The notes under the pieces are model-generated. The model had not been told where the DNA came from. It was given only the letters and a program-made list of their open reading frames with translations, and searched no databases. From assembly GCA_964466195.1 (NCBI GenBank), contig CAYXMQ010000004.1, positions 62,001 to 126,000 on the forward strand: a stretch of DNA of 64,000 nt, given 5' to 3'. Source of the DNA: PFJX01 sp964466195 (GTDB lineage: Bacteria > Pseudomonadota > Gammaproteobacteria > Burkholderiales > Thiobacillaceae). Positions 42,779-52,450 of this stretch are shown in pieces (within the stretch, counting starts at the first letter, position 1; each line of letters begins with the position of its first letter). Position numbers and translations under genes: made by a program.

Positions 42779-44074
42779 ATGCAGCTCGGCGACCTCTCCA
42801 ACCATTTCGACTCTACCCGGCTGGTGTACCTCTGGCCGGCGACTAGCCCGGACATGCAGGAGACGGCGCGCCAGCTTGGCTACTACGGCTACACGGCGCA
42901 CTTGTTCGACACGGCCGAGGCGCTTGTTGCGGCCGCGGCGGCGCAGGCCGCCACCTGCATCCTGGTCGACTGCGCATTGGCGTGCGGACAGAACGACGGA
43001 ATCAAAAGCGAACTCAGTGAACTCGCCAAGCGCATTCCTATCGCCTGCATGTCGGATCAAGGCGATATTCATGCCCGTCTGTCGGCTGTCCGCATGGGCT
43101 GCCAAGCCTATTTCATGCGCCCGCTCGACACCTCCGCGCTGCTCGACACGCTGGATCGCCTGAGCGCCCCCCCGCAAGCCGAGTCGGGCAAGGTGTTGAT
43201 CATCGACGACTCCCCCTCAATGGCGATGTTTTATGCCGCCAACCTGACCCAGGCCGGCTTCGTCTGCCAGGTCGTCACCGACCCGCTCAACAGCCTGGAG
43301 TCGCTGTACGACCATCCGCCCGAACTGATCCTGCTGGATATGAACATGCCGGGCGCCAGCGGCCAGGAAATCGCCATGGTGATACGTCAACAAGAGGCCT
43401 ATCTGTCCATCCCGATCGTGTTTCTCTCGGCCGAGAGCGATGTCGGCCGCCAACGCGAGGCGATGAGTCTGGGCGGCGACGAATTCCTGCAAAAACCGAT
43501 ACTCCCCGATCATCTGATCTCGGCGGTGCGCAGCCGGATCATCCGCTACCGCGCGCTGCGTGCGCTGATGGTGCGCGACAGCCTGACCGGCCTGCTCAAT
43601 CACACCAGCTACAAGGAGCGCCTGCGCGCCGAAGTCGCCCGCGCCAAGCGCCAGAACAAGCCGCTATCGGTGGCGATCATCGACATCGATCACTTCAAGC
43701 AGGTCAACGACAGCTACGGCCACCCGGCCGGCGACCGCGTAATCAAGAGCTTGTCCCGGCTGCTGAAGCAGCGCCTACGCGGCGCCGACGTCATCGGTCG
43801 CTACGGCGGCGAGGAATTCGCCCTCGCCCTGCCGGATACGCCGATCGACGTGGCGATGGGCGTCATCAACAAGCTACGTGAAAGCTTCGCCGCGATCGAA
43901 CAACACAGCGGCAACACAACCTACCGCAACACCTTTTCTGCCGGCGTCGCCGAATGCTCGCCGCAACATCCGGATTGGATGGAAGCGGAGGCATTGATCA
44001 AAGCCTCCGATGAAGCCATGTATCAATCGAAACACAGCGGCCGCAACCGGGTCACCGCAACGACCGTCGGCTAG
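42779..44074 (+). CDS. PleD-like response regulator with two receivers and GGDEF domain
   Basis: A protein of about 431 residues. The first receiver (about 10-130) is degenerate: the acceptor position is LVDCAL, without the usual acidic pair at the start. The second receiver (about 137-255) is complete, with VLIIDDSPSM, LLDMNMPGASG and LQKPI. The GGDEF domain (about 265-425) has RYGGEEFALALP with an RGAD inhibition site five residues before it. It should make c-di-GMP when the second receiver is phosphorylated, with the first acting in dimerisation, as in PleD. Starts at GTG 42770 or further up to 42725 are possible; none has a clear ribosome site. It lies after ptsI and converges with the phosphatase gene. 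Confidence 0.88.
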   Translation: MQLGDLSNHFDSTRLVYLWPATSPDMQETARQLGYYGYTAHLFDTAEALVAAAAAQAATCILVDCALACGQNDGIKSELSELAKRIPIACMSDQGDIHARLSAVRMGCQAYFMRPLDTSALLDTLDRLSAPPQAESGKVLIIDDSPSMAMFYAANLTQAGFVCQVVTDPLNSLESLYDHPPELILLDMNMPGASGQEIAMVIRQQEAYLSIPIVFLSAESDVGRQREAMSLGGDEFLQKPILPDHLISAVRSRIIRYRALRALMVRDSLTGLLNHTSYKERLRAEVARAKRQNKPLSVAIIDIDHFKQVNDSYGHPAGDRVIKSLSRLLKQRLRGADVIGRYGGEEFALALPDTPIDVAMGVINKLRESFAAIEQHSGNTTYRNTFSAGVAECSPQHPDWMEAEALIKASDEAMYQSKHSGRNRVTATTVG

Positions 44075-44136
44075 CAGGCTAAGTCGCTGCCGCCGCGCAG
44101 CAGACGATTTTTTCGAACGTCGCCTGCCCCAAACGA

Positions 44137-45915
44137 TCAGAACAGCGTCGTGTTATTCCCGCCGTGCGGCTTCAAGTCGGATTCTCCCGCACACGCACGC
44201 GCCTCCTTGTCCGGCACCAGATCGGAAACGATGTAACGGCACCAGACCTTGTTGCCGGTGCCGGAAAAAACCACCTGATCGCACAGGCTTTTGACCAGGG
44301 CGATGCCGCGGCCGTACACCTGCTCATTCGCCTCGCTCAGCTCCCCCTGATCCGGGAGGTTCCGGCTGTAGTCGAAGCCGGGGCCGCTGTCCTGCAGCGT
44401 GATATCCAGAACCGCACGCGCTTCATCCTGATGCAGCAGAAAAGAAAGGTCGATGCGTCCCTGCTCCAGTTTGCCGAGGCGCTCGGCGCGCTGCTGCAGG
44501 TAAAGCTCAAAGCCGCCTATCCAGCTCTTGGTAACCGAATCCAGGCCCAGAAGACCGTGATCGAGCGCGTTATTGAACAGCTCGGACAGCACCAGGAACA
44601 GCCCGCCTTGATGTTCTTTCAACGCCTGGACCTGGGTGGCCAGCCCCAACACGGCGGGCACGACATCGATGTAGCGCAGCTCCTGTGCGTTGTAGCTCAG
44701 CGCAAGCCGCCATTCCGCAAACTGGCTCTGGCTGATCATCCTGGGCGTATCGAAGCGGAGCTGGCGGCGCCGGTCGATCGGCACGCTGATCATCAAACCG
44801 GAAATATCGTCGCGCGCCGGCTGCCCCTCCAAGTGCGCGGCGACACCGTTGTGCAAACACTTGAAGCGGGCATCGCTTTCGTGCGAACAGGACAAATACC
44901 TGATGACGCCGTCGATGCCCAGCCGTTGGCCGGCCCGATTTTCCGCTTCGGTCAAACCGTCCGAGCTCAAAACCAGATCACCCGGTTCGTGAAAAACCAC
45001 CGTTTCCGTCACGCCGGAGAACAACTGCTCCGGCAGGATGCCCAGCGGCGGATGGCGAGACGACCAACGCATGGGGACGTCGCCGCGCGTATTCATGAAC
45101 AGCGCGTCGGGATTGCCGCCGTTCCACACTTCGACGGTCTGATTGCGCACATCCACCGACGCCAGCGTCGCCGCCACGAAACGATCGGCAGGCAGGATCG
45201 CCTTCAGTTTGCGATTCAGTTCTTCCGCGATGGACGGCAACGGAAAACCCTTCGCCGTCATGCTGTAGAAAGCCTGCGTCAGCGGCATCGCCGACAAGGC
45301 CGCCGCCAATCCATGCCCGGCCGCATCCGCCAGCAACACGTTCAACACATCCCCGGGCGCGCGCGCCGCACAAAGCAGATCGCCGCTGAAGGTTTCCGCC
45401 GGCAGATTGAAATGGCGCAGCATCGGATCGCGCAGCCCGGCGGCATCGGTCAACCGCGCCATGACGTGAGCGCCCAGACGGATCTGCTCCTCGGAATCCG
45501 CGCGCCAGCGGGCCAACTCGGCGGCATACCCCCTTACCTCGCCTTGCAGCGCAATCTGACGCGCATAACTGTTGATCTTGGCGGCCAGCAACGGCGTCGA
45601 AGCCGGCTTGAGCAAGTAGTCGTCACCGCCGGCTTCAAGCCCGCCGACGATGTCCTGCATGCGATCCGACGCCGAATAGAAAATGACCGGCGTCCATCTT
45701 CCGGCGGCCAGCGCGCGAATTTTTTGTACGGCCGTAACGCCATCCAGGCCCGGCATGCCGATGTCCATGAACACCAGATCAGGCGTTTCCGCCTGAAATG
45801 CCGCCAAAGCGCTTTCGCCGTCGACGGCCATGATCGGCCGATGGCCCAGACTGAGCGCGACCTCCGCGAGCGGCTGGGCGTCAACCGGGAGGCGGTCGGC
45901 GATCAGGATTTTCAT
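44137..45915 (-). CDS. Response regulator with PP2C (SpoIIE/RsbU) phosphatase and kinase-like domain
   Basis: A 592-residue protein with three parts. The receiver (1-120) has Asp51 in VFMDIGMPGLDG and LKPAS. The PP2C-type phosphatase (about 170-390) has FSGDLLCAARAPGDVLNVLLADAAGHG and SSDGLTEAENRAGQRLG metal-binding acids. The GHKL ATPase domain (about 420-560), with LSELFNNALDHGLLGLDS, LQDSGPGFDY and YGRGIALVKSL, is of the RsbW anti-sigma kinase type. Combining phosphatase and kinase suggests control over the STAS protein encoded just upstream. The start at 45915 begins MKILIADRLPV. No sigma factor is next to it. Confidence 0.9.
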   Translation of the reverse strand: MKILIADRLPVDAQPLAEVALSLGHRPIMAVDGESALAAFQAETPDLVFMDIGMPGLDGVTAVQKIRALAAGRWTPVIFYSASDRMQDIVGGLEAGGDDYLLKPASTPLLAAKINSYARQIALQGEVRGYAAELARWRADSEEQIRLGAHVMARLTDAAGLRDPMLRHFNLPAETFSGDLLCAARAPGDVLNVLLADAAGHGLAAALSAMPLTQAFYSMTAKGFPLPSIAEELNRKLKAILPADRFVAATLASVDVRNQTVEVWNGGNPDALFMNTRGDVPMRWSSRHPPLGILPEQLFSGVTETVVFHEPGDLVLSSDGLTEAENRAGQRLGIDGVIRYLSCSHESDARFKCLHNGVAAHLEGQPARDDISGLMISVPIDRRRQLRFDTPRMISQSQFAEWRLALSYNAQELRYIDVVPAVLGLATQVQALKEHQGGLFLVLSELFNNALDHGLLGLDSVTKSWIGGFELYLQQRAERLGKLEQGRIDLSFLLHQDEARAVLDITLQDSGPGFDYSRNLPDQGELSEANEQVYGRGIALVKSLCDQVVFSGTGNKVWCRYIVSDLVPDKEARACAGESDLKPHGGNNTTLF

Positions 45916-45988
45916 GCTGAAAACCGCCTGCCCCGCATCTGTCGCCACCCTGTTGCGGCCCGATGGCGTTACCTCCAACGCAACGGAG

Positions 45989-46297
45989 TCAATCATGTAC
46001 CGCAAACAGCTTGCCGAAATTGGCAATATCCAGAACCTGCTTGACCATGCCTTGCAGGCCGGCCAGGGAGACCGTCTTGCCTGCCGCCTCGGCCTTTTCA
46101 CGCAACAGCAGCAGCATGCCTAGCGCCGAACTGTCGAGGTAGTCCACATCCTGGAAATTGATCACCACATCCCGCACATCCGCCTCTTCCAGCGCACTTT
46201 CATAGGCGGATCGAAAATCGCGGTGGGAATGAAAGTCAAAACGTCCATTCAGTTTCAAGACTGCCTTGCCGGCGTCCACTTCCGTAGCTATTTGCAT
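45989..46297 (-). CDS. STAS-domain anti-sigma-factor antagonist
   Basis: A 102-residue STAS protein (SpoIIAA/RsbV type). The phosphorylatable serine lies in VDYLDSSALGMLLLLRE (Ser56 or Ser57), with KLNGRFDFHSHRDF before it. ATG at 46297 has GGAGTCAAAC before it, better than the ATG at 46312. It lies 73 bases upstream of the phosphatase/kinase gene and is its obvious partner. The gene is divergent from the AddA-like gene. Confidence 0.92.
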   Translation of the reverse strand: MQIATEVDAGKAVLKLNGRFDFHSHRDFRSAYESALEEADVRDVVINFQDVDYLDSSALGMLLLLREKAEAAGKTVSLAGLQGMVKQVLDIANFGKLFAVHD

Positions 46298-46463
46298 GTT
46301 TGACTCCGTCATTCAGGATTTCTGTCATATCGGCAGGCGTGGGAAAGTCTTTAGGCGATGGCTGGAAATCGGCGGTCGGATCGGGCCGGAGCGCACAAGT
46401 CTGCGTCGACAGCACACAGCTGTGGTCCGAAGACGAACAAATCTGGCGGTAGCATACGGGCCC

Positions 46464-49400
46464 ATGCCACCGAATCCGCTACTCCCCGCTCTTGACCCGG
46501 CCGCCAGCGCCGTGGTCGAAGCCTGCGCCGGCAGCGGCAAAACCTGGCTGTTGGTGTCGCGCATGCTGCGCCTGTTGCTGGCGGGCGAATCGCCGTCCGA
46601 ATTATTGGCGATCACCTTCACCCGCAAGGCGGCGGCGGAAATGCGCGCCCGCCTGGATGCCTGGCTGACCGATCTGGCCTTGCAGCCGGACGCCGTAGCG
46701 ATCGAGTTCCTGATCCAGCGCGGCTTTTCGCCGACCGAAGCCGCACGCGCCCTCCCCGCTGCGCGCGGCCTGCTCGACAAGGTGCTCAATGCCCGCCCCG
46801 GCCCGATGATCACCACCTTTCACGGCTGGTTTTTTCACCTGCTGGCGCGTGCGCCGCTGTCGTTGCGGCCGCCCGGCGAACTGCTGGAACAAACCGCGCT
46901 GCTGCGGCAGGAAGCCTGGCTGAGCTTTGCCGAGAGCCTGGGCCGTCAACGCGGCAGCGCGGCGGAAAGCGCCTTTGCCGAGCTGGCGACGGAAATGCCG
47001 CTGGATAGCGTTCGCAAGCTGCTCGACGCGTTGCTGGAGAATCGTGCCGAATGGTGGGCCAGTCAGCAAAACGATGCCGATCCGGTCGCCACGGCGTGCC
47101 GAAATCTGGAAACCTGTCTCGCACTGCGCGAGGACGACGACCCGCGCGCCGCCCTGTTCGGCAGCGCCGATTTCCAACACGTCCTGCAGCGCTATCAGGC
47201 AATTCTGGCGCGCGAAGGCGCTGCGCTGAAGAGCGAAGCCAAGCGGCTGACTGCGCTGGAAACGTGCCTGCAGGCGCTACCCGACGCCGCTGCCGCGTTC
47301 CTGCCGCTGTGCGCCTGCCTGCTCACGCAACAAGGCAAACCCCGCCAGATCGCGCTGACCCAAGCCCTGCAAAAACGACTGGGCGCAGCCGAAGCCGACG
47401 CCTACGTCGGCCTGCACGTTCAGCTCGCCGAACGACTGCAACAGGTCCAGGGCCAGCTCGCCGACCAACGTGCGTTACGACTCAACCGCCTCGGGCTGAC
47501 CGCCGGGGCCGCCTACCTGGAGGCCTATCAGCGCCTGAAGGCGGAACGCGGCGCGCTCGATTTCAACGACGGCGAACTGGAAACGCTGCGCCTGCTCGAC
47601 GACGAGGACGCCGCCGCCGCCGTGCTGATGAAGCTGGATGCGCGCTGGAAGCATCTGCTGCTCGACGAGTTCCAGGATACCAATCCGTTGCAATGGCGCA
47701 TCTTGCGCATCTGGCTGGAGGCTTACGGCGGCGACGCCGAGCGCCCGACGGTGTTTCTGGTTGGCGACCCGAAGCAATCGATTTACCGCTTCCGCCGCGC
47801 CGAACCGCGCCTGTTCGACGCCGCCGCCGCGTGGCTGGCGACGCACTTCGCCGCCCGCCATTTTCCGCAGAATGAAACCCGGCGCTGCGCCCCGCGTATC
47901 GTCGCCTGGGTCAATGCGGTGTTCGCCGAGCGCACCGATTACCCGATCTTCGCCGCGCACCGCGCTTATCAGACTGCGCTGCCGGGCTGCTGCGAAGTCG
48001 CCCGCTTCAACGCCACCGCTGCGGACGGCGGCAGCGCCCCCTTCCGCAATCCGTTGACCACGCCGGCGCCGGTGCAAGCGCACGCGCGCGCCGATGAAGC
48101 GGCCTGGGTCGCACGCCGGATCGAAGCCATCGTCGGCCGTCTGCAGATTGCCGACGGCGACGGCCGACGTCCCGCCCGCTATAGCGACATCTTGCTGCTC
48201 TACGCCACCCGGCGCGATCTCAACGTGTTCGAAGCCGCTTTCCAACAGGCCGGCATTCCTTACCTGACCGACCGGCGCGGCGGCTTGCTCGACACGCTCG
48301 AAGTCGACGATCTGCAATGCCTGCTGCGCACGCTGGTGACGCCCTACGATGATCTGGCGCTGGCGCAGAGCCTGAAATCGCCGCTGTTCGGCTTCGGCGA
48401 TGGCGACTTGACGCAACTGGCGCAGGGTGACGGCCCCTGGTGGCATCGCTTGCTGGCCTGGGCCGACCAGACCGACGCACCGGAGCGAGTCAGGCGCGCC
48501 GCGCAGTTGACCCGTCAGTGGCACAAGCTGGCCGGCAGTTTGCCGGTACATGACCTGCTCGACCGGATATTCCATCAGGCGGACGTATTGCAGCGCTACG
48601 CCGCCGCTGTCCCGGCCCGCCTCGGCGCTACCGTGACGGCGAATCTGCAGGGTTTTCTCGCCCTGTCGCTGGCGCACGAAGGCGGCCGCTATCCCAGCCT
48701 GCCGCGCTTTCTCGACGAACTGCGCCAGTTACGCAAACAAGCCGGCGGCGATGGCCCGGATGAACCGCCCGCCGCCAGCGGCGATGCCGTGCGCATGCTC
48801 ACGATCCACAGCGCCAAAGGCCTGGAGGCGCCGATCATTTTCCTGGTCAAAGCGGATCAGGCCGGCGGCAACGACAACGCATACGGCGTACTGCTGGACT
48901 GGCCGCCGGCGGCGGACCGCCCGGCGCATTTTTCCCTGCACGGCGGCAAGGAATGGCGCGGCCCCGGCCGTGACGCGCTGTTTGCACAAAACCGCGAGCA
49001 GGCCGAACGCGAACGCCTGAATCTGCTCTACGTTGCGATGACGCGTGCGCGTCAGGCCTTGTTCATCACCGGGCTGGGCGAGGGCGAAACGGATGCGGCA
49101 GCCGGCAATTGGCTGGACATGGCCGACACGGCGCTGCAGCGCTGCGACCTGAACGCGCTGCCGCTCATGCACTGGCCGGACACGCCAGACTTGCCGCAGC
49201 CGACCGAGCCAAGCGCGTATCACCCGGCTGCTCGGGCGGCTGCCGAGCTTCCAGCCATCGGCAACCGTCTTGACCCAGGCGGGCCGGATGCCGAGTTCGG
49301 CGTCCAGGTGCACGGCTGGCTGCAAGGGCTGTGCGAGGGTTGGCCGCGCGACCGGCTGATCGCTCAGTTCGCACCGGATGCGCACGCGTTGCCGAGCATC

Positions 49401-49727
49401 GAAGCCGCGGCATACCGCATCTACGCCATTCCGGAATTGGCCGCCGCCTTCGATTCCAAGCGACATTTGCGCGCCTACAACGAACTGGAGTTTCTCGATA
49501 GCCAAGGCCGCATCGCACGCATCGACCGGCTGGTGGAGTTCGAATCGGAAACCTGGGTGCTCGACTACAAAACCGGCGGGCTTTCGGAACCCGATCTGGC
49601 GCGACGCGCTTTGCCGCATCTGGAACAGATGGCCAGCTACCGTGCCGCGGCGCTGAATCTGTTCGCGGGGAAACCGGTGCGCGTGGTGTTGGCGTTTGCG
49701 GATGGTCAGATTTATTGGGTTGAGTAA
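46464..49727 (+). CDS. UvrD/AddA-type helicase with C-terminal RecB-like nuclease domain
   Basis: A 1087-residue ATP-dependent exonuclease-type helicase. Walker A is ACAGSGKTWLLVSRML at about 19-33. Other helicase motifs: LLAITFTRKAAAEMRARL (Ia), HLLLDEFQDTNPLQW (II), FLVGDPKQSIYRFRRAE (III), MLTIHSAKGLEAPIIFLV (V) and NLLYVAMTRARQALFITG (VI). The C-terminus has a PD-(D/E)xK nuclease: RIARIDRLVEF followed by WVLDYKTGG. This is AddA-like. AddB, normally its neighbour, is absent here. Together they would process double-strand breaks. The start with MPPNPLLPALDP fits the family. Confidence 0.9.
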   Translation: MPPNPLLPALDPAASAVVEACAGSGKTWLLVSRMLRLLLAGESPSELLAITFTRKAAAEMRARLDAWLTDLALQPDAVAIEFLIQRGFSPTEAARALPAARGLLDKVLNARPGPMITTFHGWFFHLLARAPLSLRPPGELLEQTALLRQEAWLSFAESLGRQRGSAAESAFAELATEMPLDSVRKLLDALLENRAEWWASQQNDADPVATACRNLETCLALREDDDPRAALFGSADFQHVLQRYQAILAREGAALKSEAKRLTALETCLQALPDAAAAFLPLCACLLTQQGKPRQIALTQALQKRLGAAEADAYVGLHVQLAERLQQVQGQLADQRALRLNRLGLTAGAAYLEAYQRLKAERGALDFNDGELETLRLLDDEDAAAAVLMKLDARWKHLLLDEFQDTNPLQWRILRIWLEAYGGDAERPTVFLVGDPKQSIYRFRRAEPRLFDAAAAWLATHFAARHFPQNETRRCAPRIVAWVNAVFAERTDYPIFAAHRAYQTALPGCCEVARFNATAADGGSAPFRNPLTTPAPVQAHARADEAAWVARRIEAIVGRLQIADGDGRRPARYSDILLLYATRRDLNVFEAAFQQAGIPYLTDRRGGLLDTLEVDDLQCLLRTLVTPYDDLALAQSLKSPLFGFGDGDLTQLAQGDGPWWHRLLAWADQTDAPERVRRAAQLTRQWHKLAGSLPVHDLLDRIFHQADVLQRYAAAVPARLGATVTANLQGFLALSLAHEGGRYPSLPRFLDELRQLRKQAGGDGPDEPPAASGDAVRMLTIHSAKGLEAPIIFLVKADQAGGNDNAYGVLLDWPPAADRPAHFSLHGGKEWRGPGRDALFAQNREQAERERLNLLYVAMTRARQALFITGLGEGETDAAAGNWLDMADTALQRCDLNALPLMHWPDTPDLPQPTEPSAYHPAARAAAELPAIGNRLDPGGPDAEFGVQVHGWLQGLCEGWPRDRLIAQFAPDAHALPSIEAAAYRIYAIPELAAAFDSKRHLRAYNELEFLDSQGRIARIDRLVEFESETWVLDYKTGGLSEPDLARRALPHLEQMASYRAAALNLFAGKPVRVVLAFADGQIYWVE

Positions 49728-49730
49728 GCC

Positions 49731-50258
49731 CTAAGCCCGGTATGCCGCTGCCAGCCGCGCATAATTGCCGGCCTGGTAGGCGAAATAAGCCAGCTCGTCC
49801 TCGCTCAAGCGCCGCACTTGCCGGGCCGGACGCCCCAGATACAACCAGCCGCTTTCCAGCACGCGGCCTTCCGGCACCAGACTGCCGGCGCCAAGCAACA
49901 CGCGCGGCTCCAGCACGGCGTGATCCATGACCAGCGAACCCATGCCGAGCAGGCATTCATCCGCGATGCGGCAGCCGTGCAGAATCACTGCATGGCCGAC
50001 GGTGACATCGCGACCTATCGTCAACGGCGCGCCGGCCGGATTGCGCAAACTCTTGTGGGTGACATGCAGAATCGAGCCGTCCTGCACGTTGGTACGCGCA
50101 CCGATGCGGATGCCGTTGACGTCGCCGCGGATCACGACGCCGGGCCAGATCGACACTTCATCACCCAACTCGACGTCACCGATGATCGTCGCGCTGGCGT
50201 GGATGAAAACGTCGTCGCCCAGTTTGGGCGTCATGCCTAGGTAGCTTTCTATGCTCAT
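49731..50258 (-). CDS. Gamma-carbonic-anhydrase-family hexapeptide-repeat protein
   Basis: A 175-residue left-handed beta-helix protein. Hexapeptide repeats run from IHASATIIGDVELGDEVSIWP to VLLGAGSLVPEG. Zinc-ligand histidines match ILHVTHKS and VTVGHAVILHGC. Such proteins (YrdA/PaaY type) may have carbonic anhydrase activity, but many members' functions are unknown. The stop is close (3 bases) to the end of the convergent AddA-like gene. A start at TTG 50267 is possible. Confidence 0.92.
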   Translation of the reverse strand: MSIESYLGMTPKLGDDVFIHASATIIGDVELGDEVSIWPGVVIRGDVNGIRIGARTNVQDGSILHVTHKSLRNPAGAPLTIGRDVTVGHAVILHGCRIADECLLGMGSLVMDHAVLEPRVLLGAGSLVPEGRVLESGWLYLGRPARQVRRLSEDELAYFAYQAGNYARLAAAYRA

Positions 50259-50340
50259 GTCGGGCAACTTTAGACTGGAAATAATTCAGAATGGCCGCAA
50301 GTATAGAAGCCCGTTCAGCCTAACCAACCCAGGACACCTC

Positions 50341-52389
50341 ATGAATCCCCTGCTCGACTTCTCCAGCCTGCCGCGTTACAGCGAGATCAGACCCGAACAC
50401 GTCACGCCGGCCATCGACGCACTGCTGGCGCAGGGCCGTGCTGTTGCAACGCAAGCAGTGGACGCTGCCACGCCGGCAAGCTGGGACGCTTTCGTAGCGC
50501 CGATGGACGACGCCAACGAGCGCCTGTCACGCGCCTGGGGCCAGGTTTCGCATCTGCATTCGGTGCTCGACAGCCCCGAACTGCGTGAGGTGTACAACGA
50601 AAACCTGCCCAAGATCACCCAGTTCTATGCCGAGCTGGGGCAGAACCTGGCTTTGTTCCAAAAATACAAGGCGCTCGCCGCCTCAGCGGAGTTTGCGGCG
50701 CTGTCGCCGACGCGCAAGAAGATCGTCGAAAACGAATTGCGCGATTTCAAACTGGGTGGCGCCGATCTGCCGGACGATCAGAAGCCGCGCTTCATGGCGA
50801 TACAGGAAGAACTGTCCAAACTGTCCGCCAAGTTCGAGGAAAACCTGCTCGACGCGACCAATGCCTGGTCGAAGTTCATTGCGGACGAGGATGAACTGCG
50901 CGGCCTGCCCGCAGACGCCAAGGCGATGTTCCGCGAGATGGCGCAGGCCGATGAGTCGCTCGCCGGCAAGCCGGGCTGGAAGCTGAACCTGCAGGCGCCG
51001 TCGTTCATGCCGATCATGCAGTACTGCGAAAACCGCGCACTGCGCGAGGAGATGTACCGCGCCTACACGACGCGCGCCTCGGAATTCGGCCCCGCCGAGT
51101 TCGACAACACCTCGCTGATCGGCCAGATCCTGCAATTGCGCCAGGAAGCGGCGCAGATGCTCGGCTTCGATGCCTACGCGCAAGTCTCGCTGGCCGCCAA
51201 GATGGCGGAATCGCCAGCCGAAGTGCTCGACTTTCTGAACGAGCTGGCCGTTCGCGCCAAACCGTACGCCGAACAGGACATGGCCGAGCTGCGTCAATTT
51301 GCCGCCGAGACGCTTGCGCTGCCCGACCTGCAAGCCTGGGACATCGCACTGGTCAGCGAAAAATTGCGCGAAGCGCGCTACGCCTATTCCGATCAGGACG
51401 TAAAGCAATACCTGCAGGAACCAAAAGTGCTGGCCGGCCTGTTCCGTGTCATTTCCACGCTCTACGGCCTGGACATCCGCCCCGACGTCGCCCCGGTCTG
51501 GCATGAGGATGTGAAGTTCTTCGCGCTGCACGACGCGCAAGGTGCGCTGATCGGCCAGTTCTATCTCGACCTGTACGCGCGTGATACCAAGCGCGGCGGC
51601 GCCTGGATGGACGATGCGATCACCCGCCGCCGCACGCCGTCCGGCATCCAGACGCCGGTGGCCTACCTGACCTGCAATTTCACCCGTCCGGTCGGCGGCA
51701 AACCGGCGTTGCTGACGCACGACGACGTCATCACGCTGTTCCACGAATTCGGCCATGGCCTGCACCACCTGCTGACCAAAGTGGAAGACCTCGGCGTGTC
51801 CGGCATCAGCGGCGTCGAATGGGATGCCGTCGAACTGCCGTCGCAGTTCATGGAAAACTTCTGCTGGGAATGGGACGTGCTGAAACACATGACCAGCCAC
51901 GTCGACAGCGGCGAACCGCTGCCGAAGGAACTGTTCGACAAGATGCTGGCCGCAAAGAACTTTCAGGCCGGCATGCAGACCGTGCGCCAGATCGAGTTTT
52001 CGCTGTTTGACATGCATCTGCATTTCGACCTGAAACCCGGCCAGAGCGCGCTCGAATTGCTGCACGAAATCCGGCAGCGCGTCGCCGTCGTGACCCCGCC
52101 CGACTACAACCGTTTTCCGAACAACTTTTCGCACATCTTCGCCGGCGGCTACGCGGCCGGCTACTACAGCTACAAATGGGCGGAAGTCCTCTCTGCCGAT
52201 GCTTACAGCCTGTTCGAAGACGAAGCGGACAAAGGCAGCTGGGGCGTGCTCAACCCGGAGGTCGGCCACCGCTTCTGGAGCGAAATTCTGGCGCAAGGCG
52301 GCGCGCGGCCGGCGATCGAGTCGTTCAAGGCGTTCCGCGGCCGCGAACCGACCATCGACGCGTTGCTGCGCCATAACGGCATGGCCTGA
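50341..52389 (+). CDS. prlC: Oligopeptidase A (M3 metallopeptidase)
   Basis: A 682-residue M3 peptidase, normal length, cytoplasmic. The zinc site is HEFGHGLHHLL, with the third ligand Glu about 25 residues later in ISGVEWDAVELPSQ. Tyr/His residues for transition-state binding are in HIFAGGYAAGYYSYKWAE. It breaks down peptides, including signal peptides and proteasome-like products. The ATG at 50341 starts MNPLLDFSSLPRYSEI, the family start. Confidence 0.95.
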   Translation: MNPLLDFSSLPRYSEIRPEHVTPAIDALLAQGRAVATQAVDAATPASWDAFVAPMDDANERLSRAWGQVSHLHSVLDSPELREVYNENLPKITQFYAELGQNLALFQKYKALAASAEFAALSPTRKKIVENELRDFKLGGADLPDDQKPRFMAIQEELSKLSAKFEENLLDATNAWSKFIADEDELRGLPADAKAMFREMAQADESLAGKPGWKLNLQAPSFMPIMQYCENRALREEMYRAYTTRASEFGPAEFDNTSLIGQILQLRQEAAQMLGFDAYAQVSLAAKMAESPAEVLDFLNELAVRAKPYAEQDMAELRQFAAETLALPDLQAWDIALVSEKLREARYAYSDQDVKQYLQEPKVLAGLFRVISTLYGLDIRPDVAPVWHEDVKFFALHDAQGALIGQFYLDLYARDTKRGGAWMDDAITRRRTPSGIQTPVAYLTCNFTRPVGGKPALLTHDDVITLFHEFGHGLHHLLTKVEDLGVSGISGVEWDAVELPSQFMENFCWEWDVLKHMTSHVDSGEPLPKELFDKMLAAKNFQAGMQTVRQIEFSLFDMHLHFDLKPGQSALELLHEIRQRVAVVTPPDYNRFPNNFSHIFAGGYAAGYYSYKWAEVLSADAYSLFEDEADKGSWGVLNPEVGHRFWSEILAQGGARPAIESFKAFRGREPTIDALLRHNGMA

Positions 52390-52450
52390 ACTAACTTGTG
52401 CCCGTCGCCGCGCGGCTTCTAGAATGGCCATGAATCCACAAGGAGATGTC

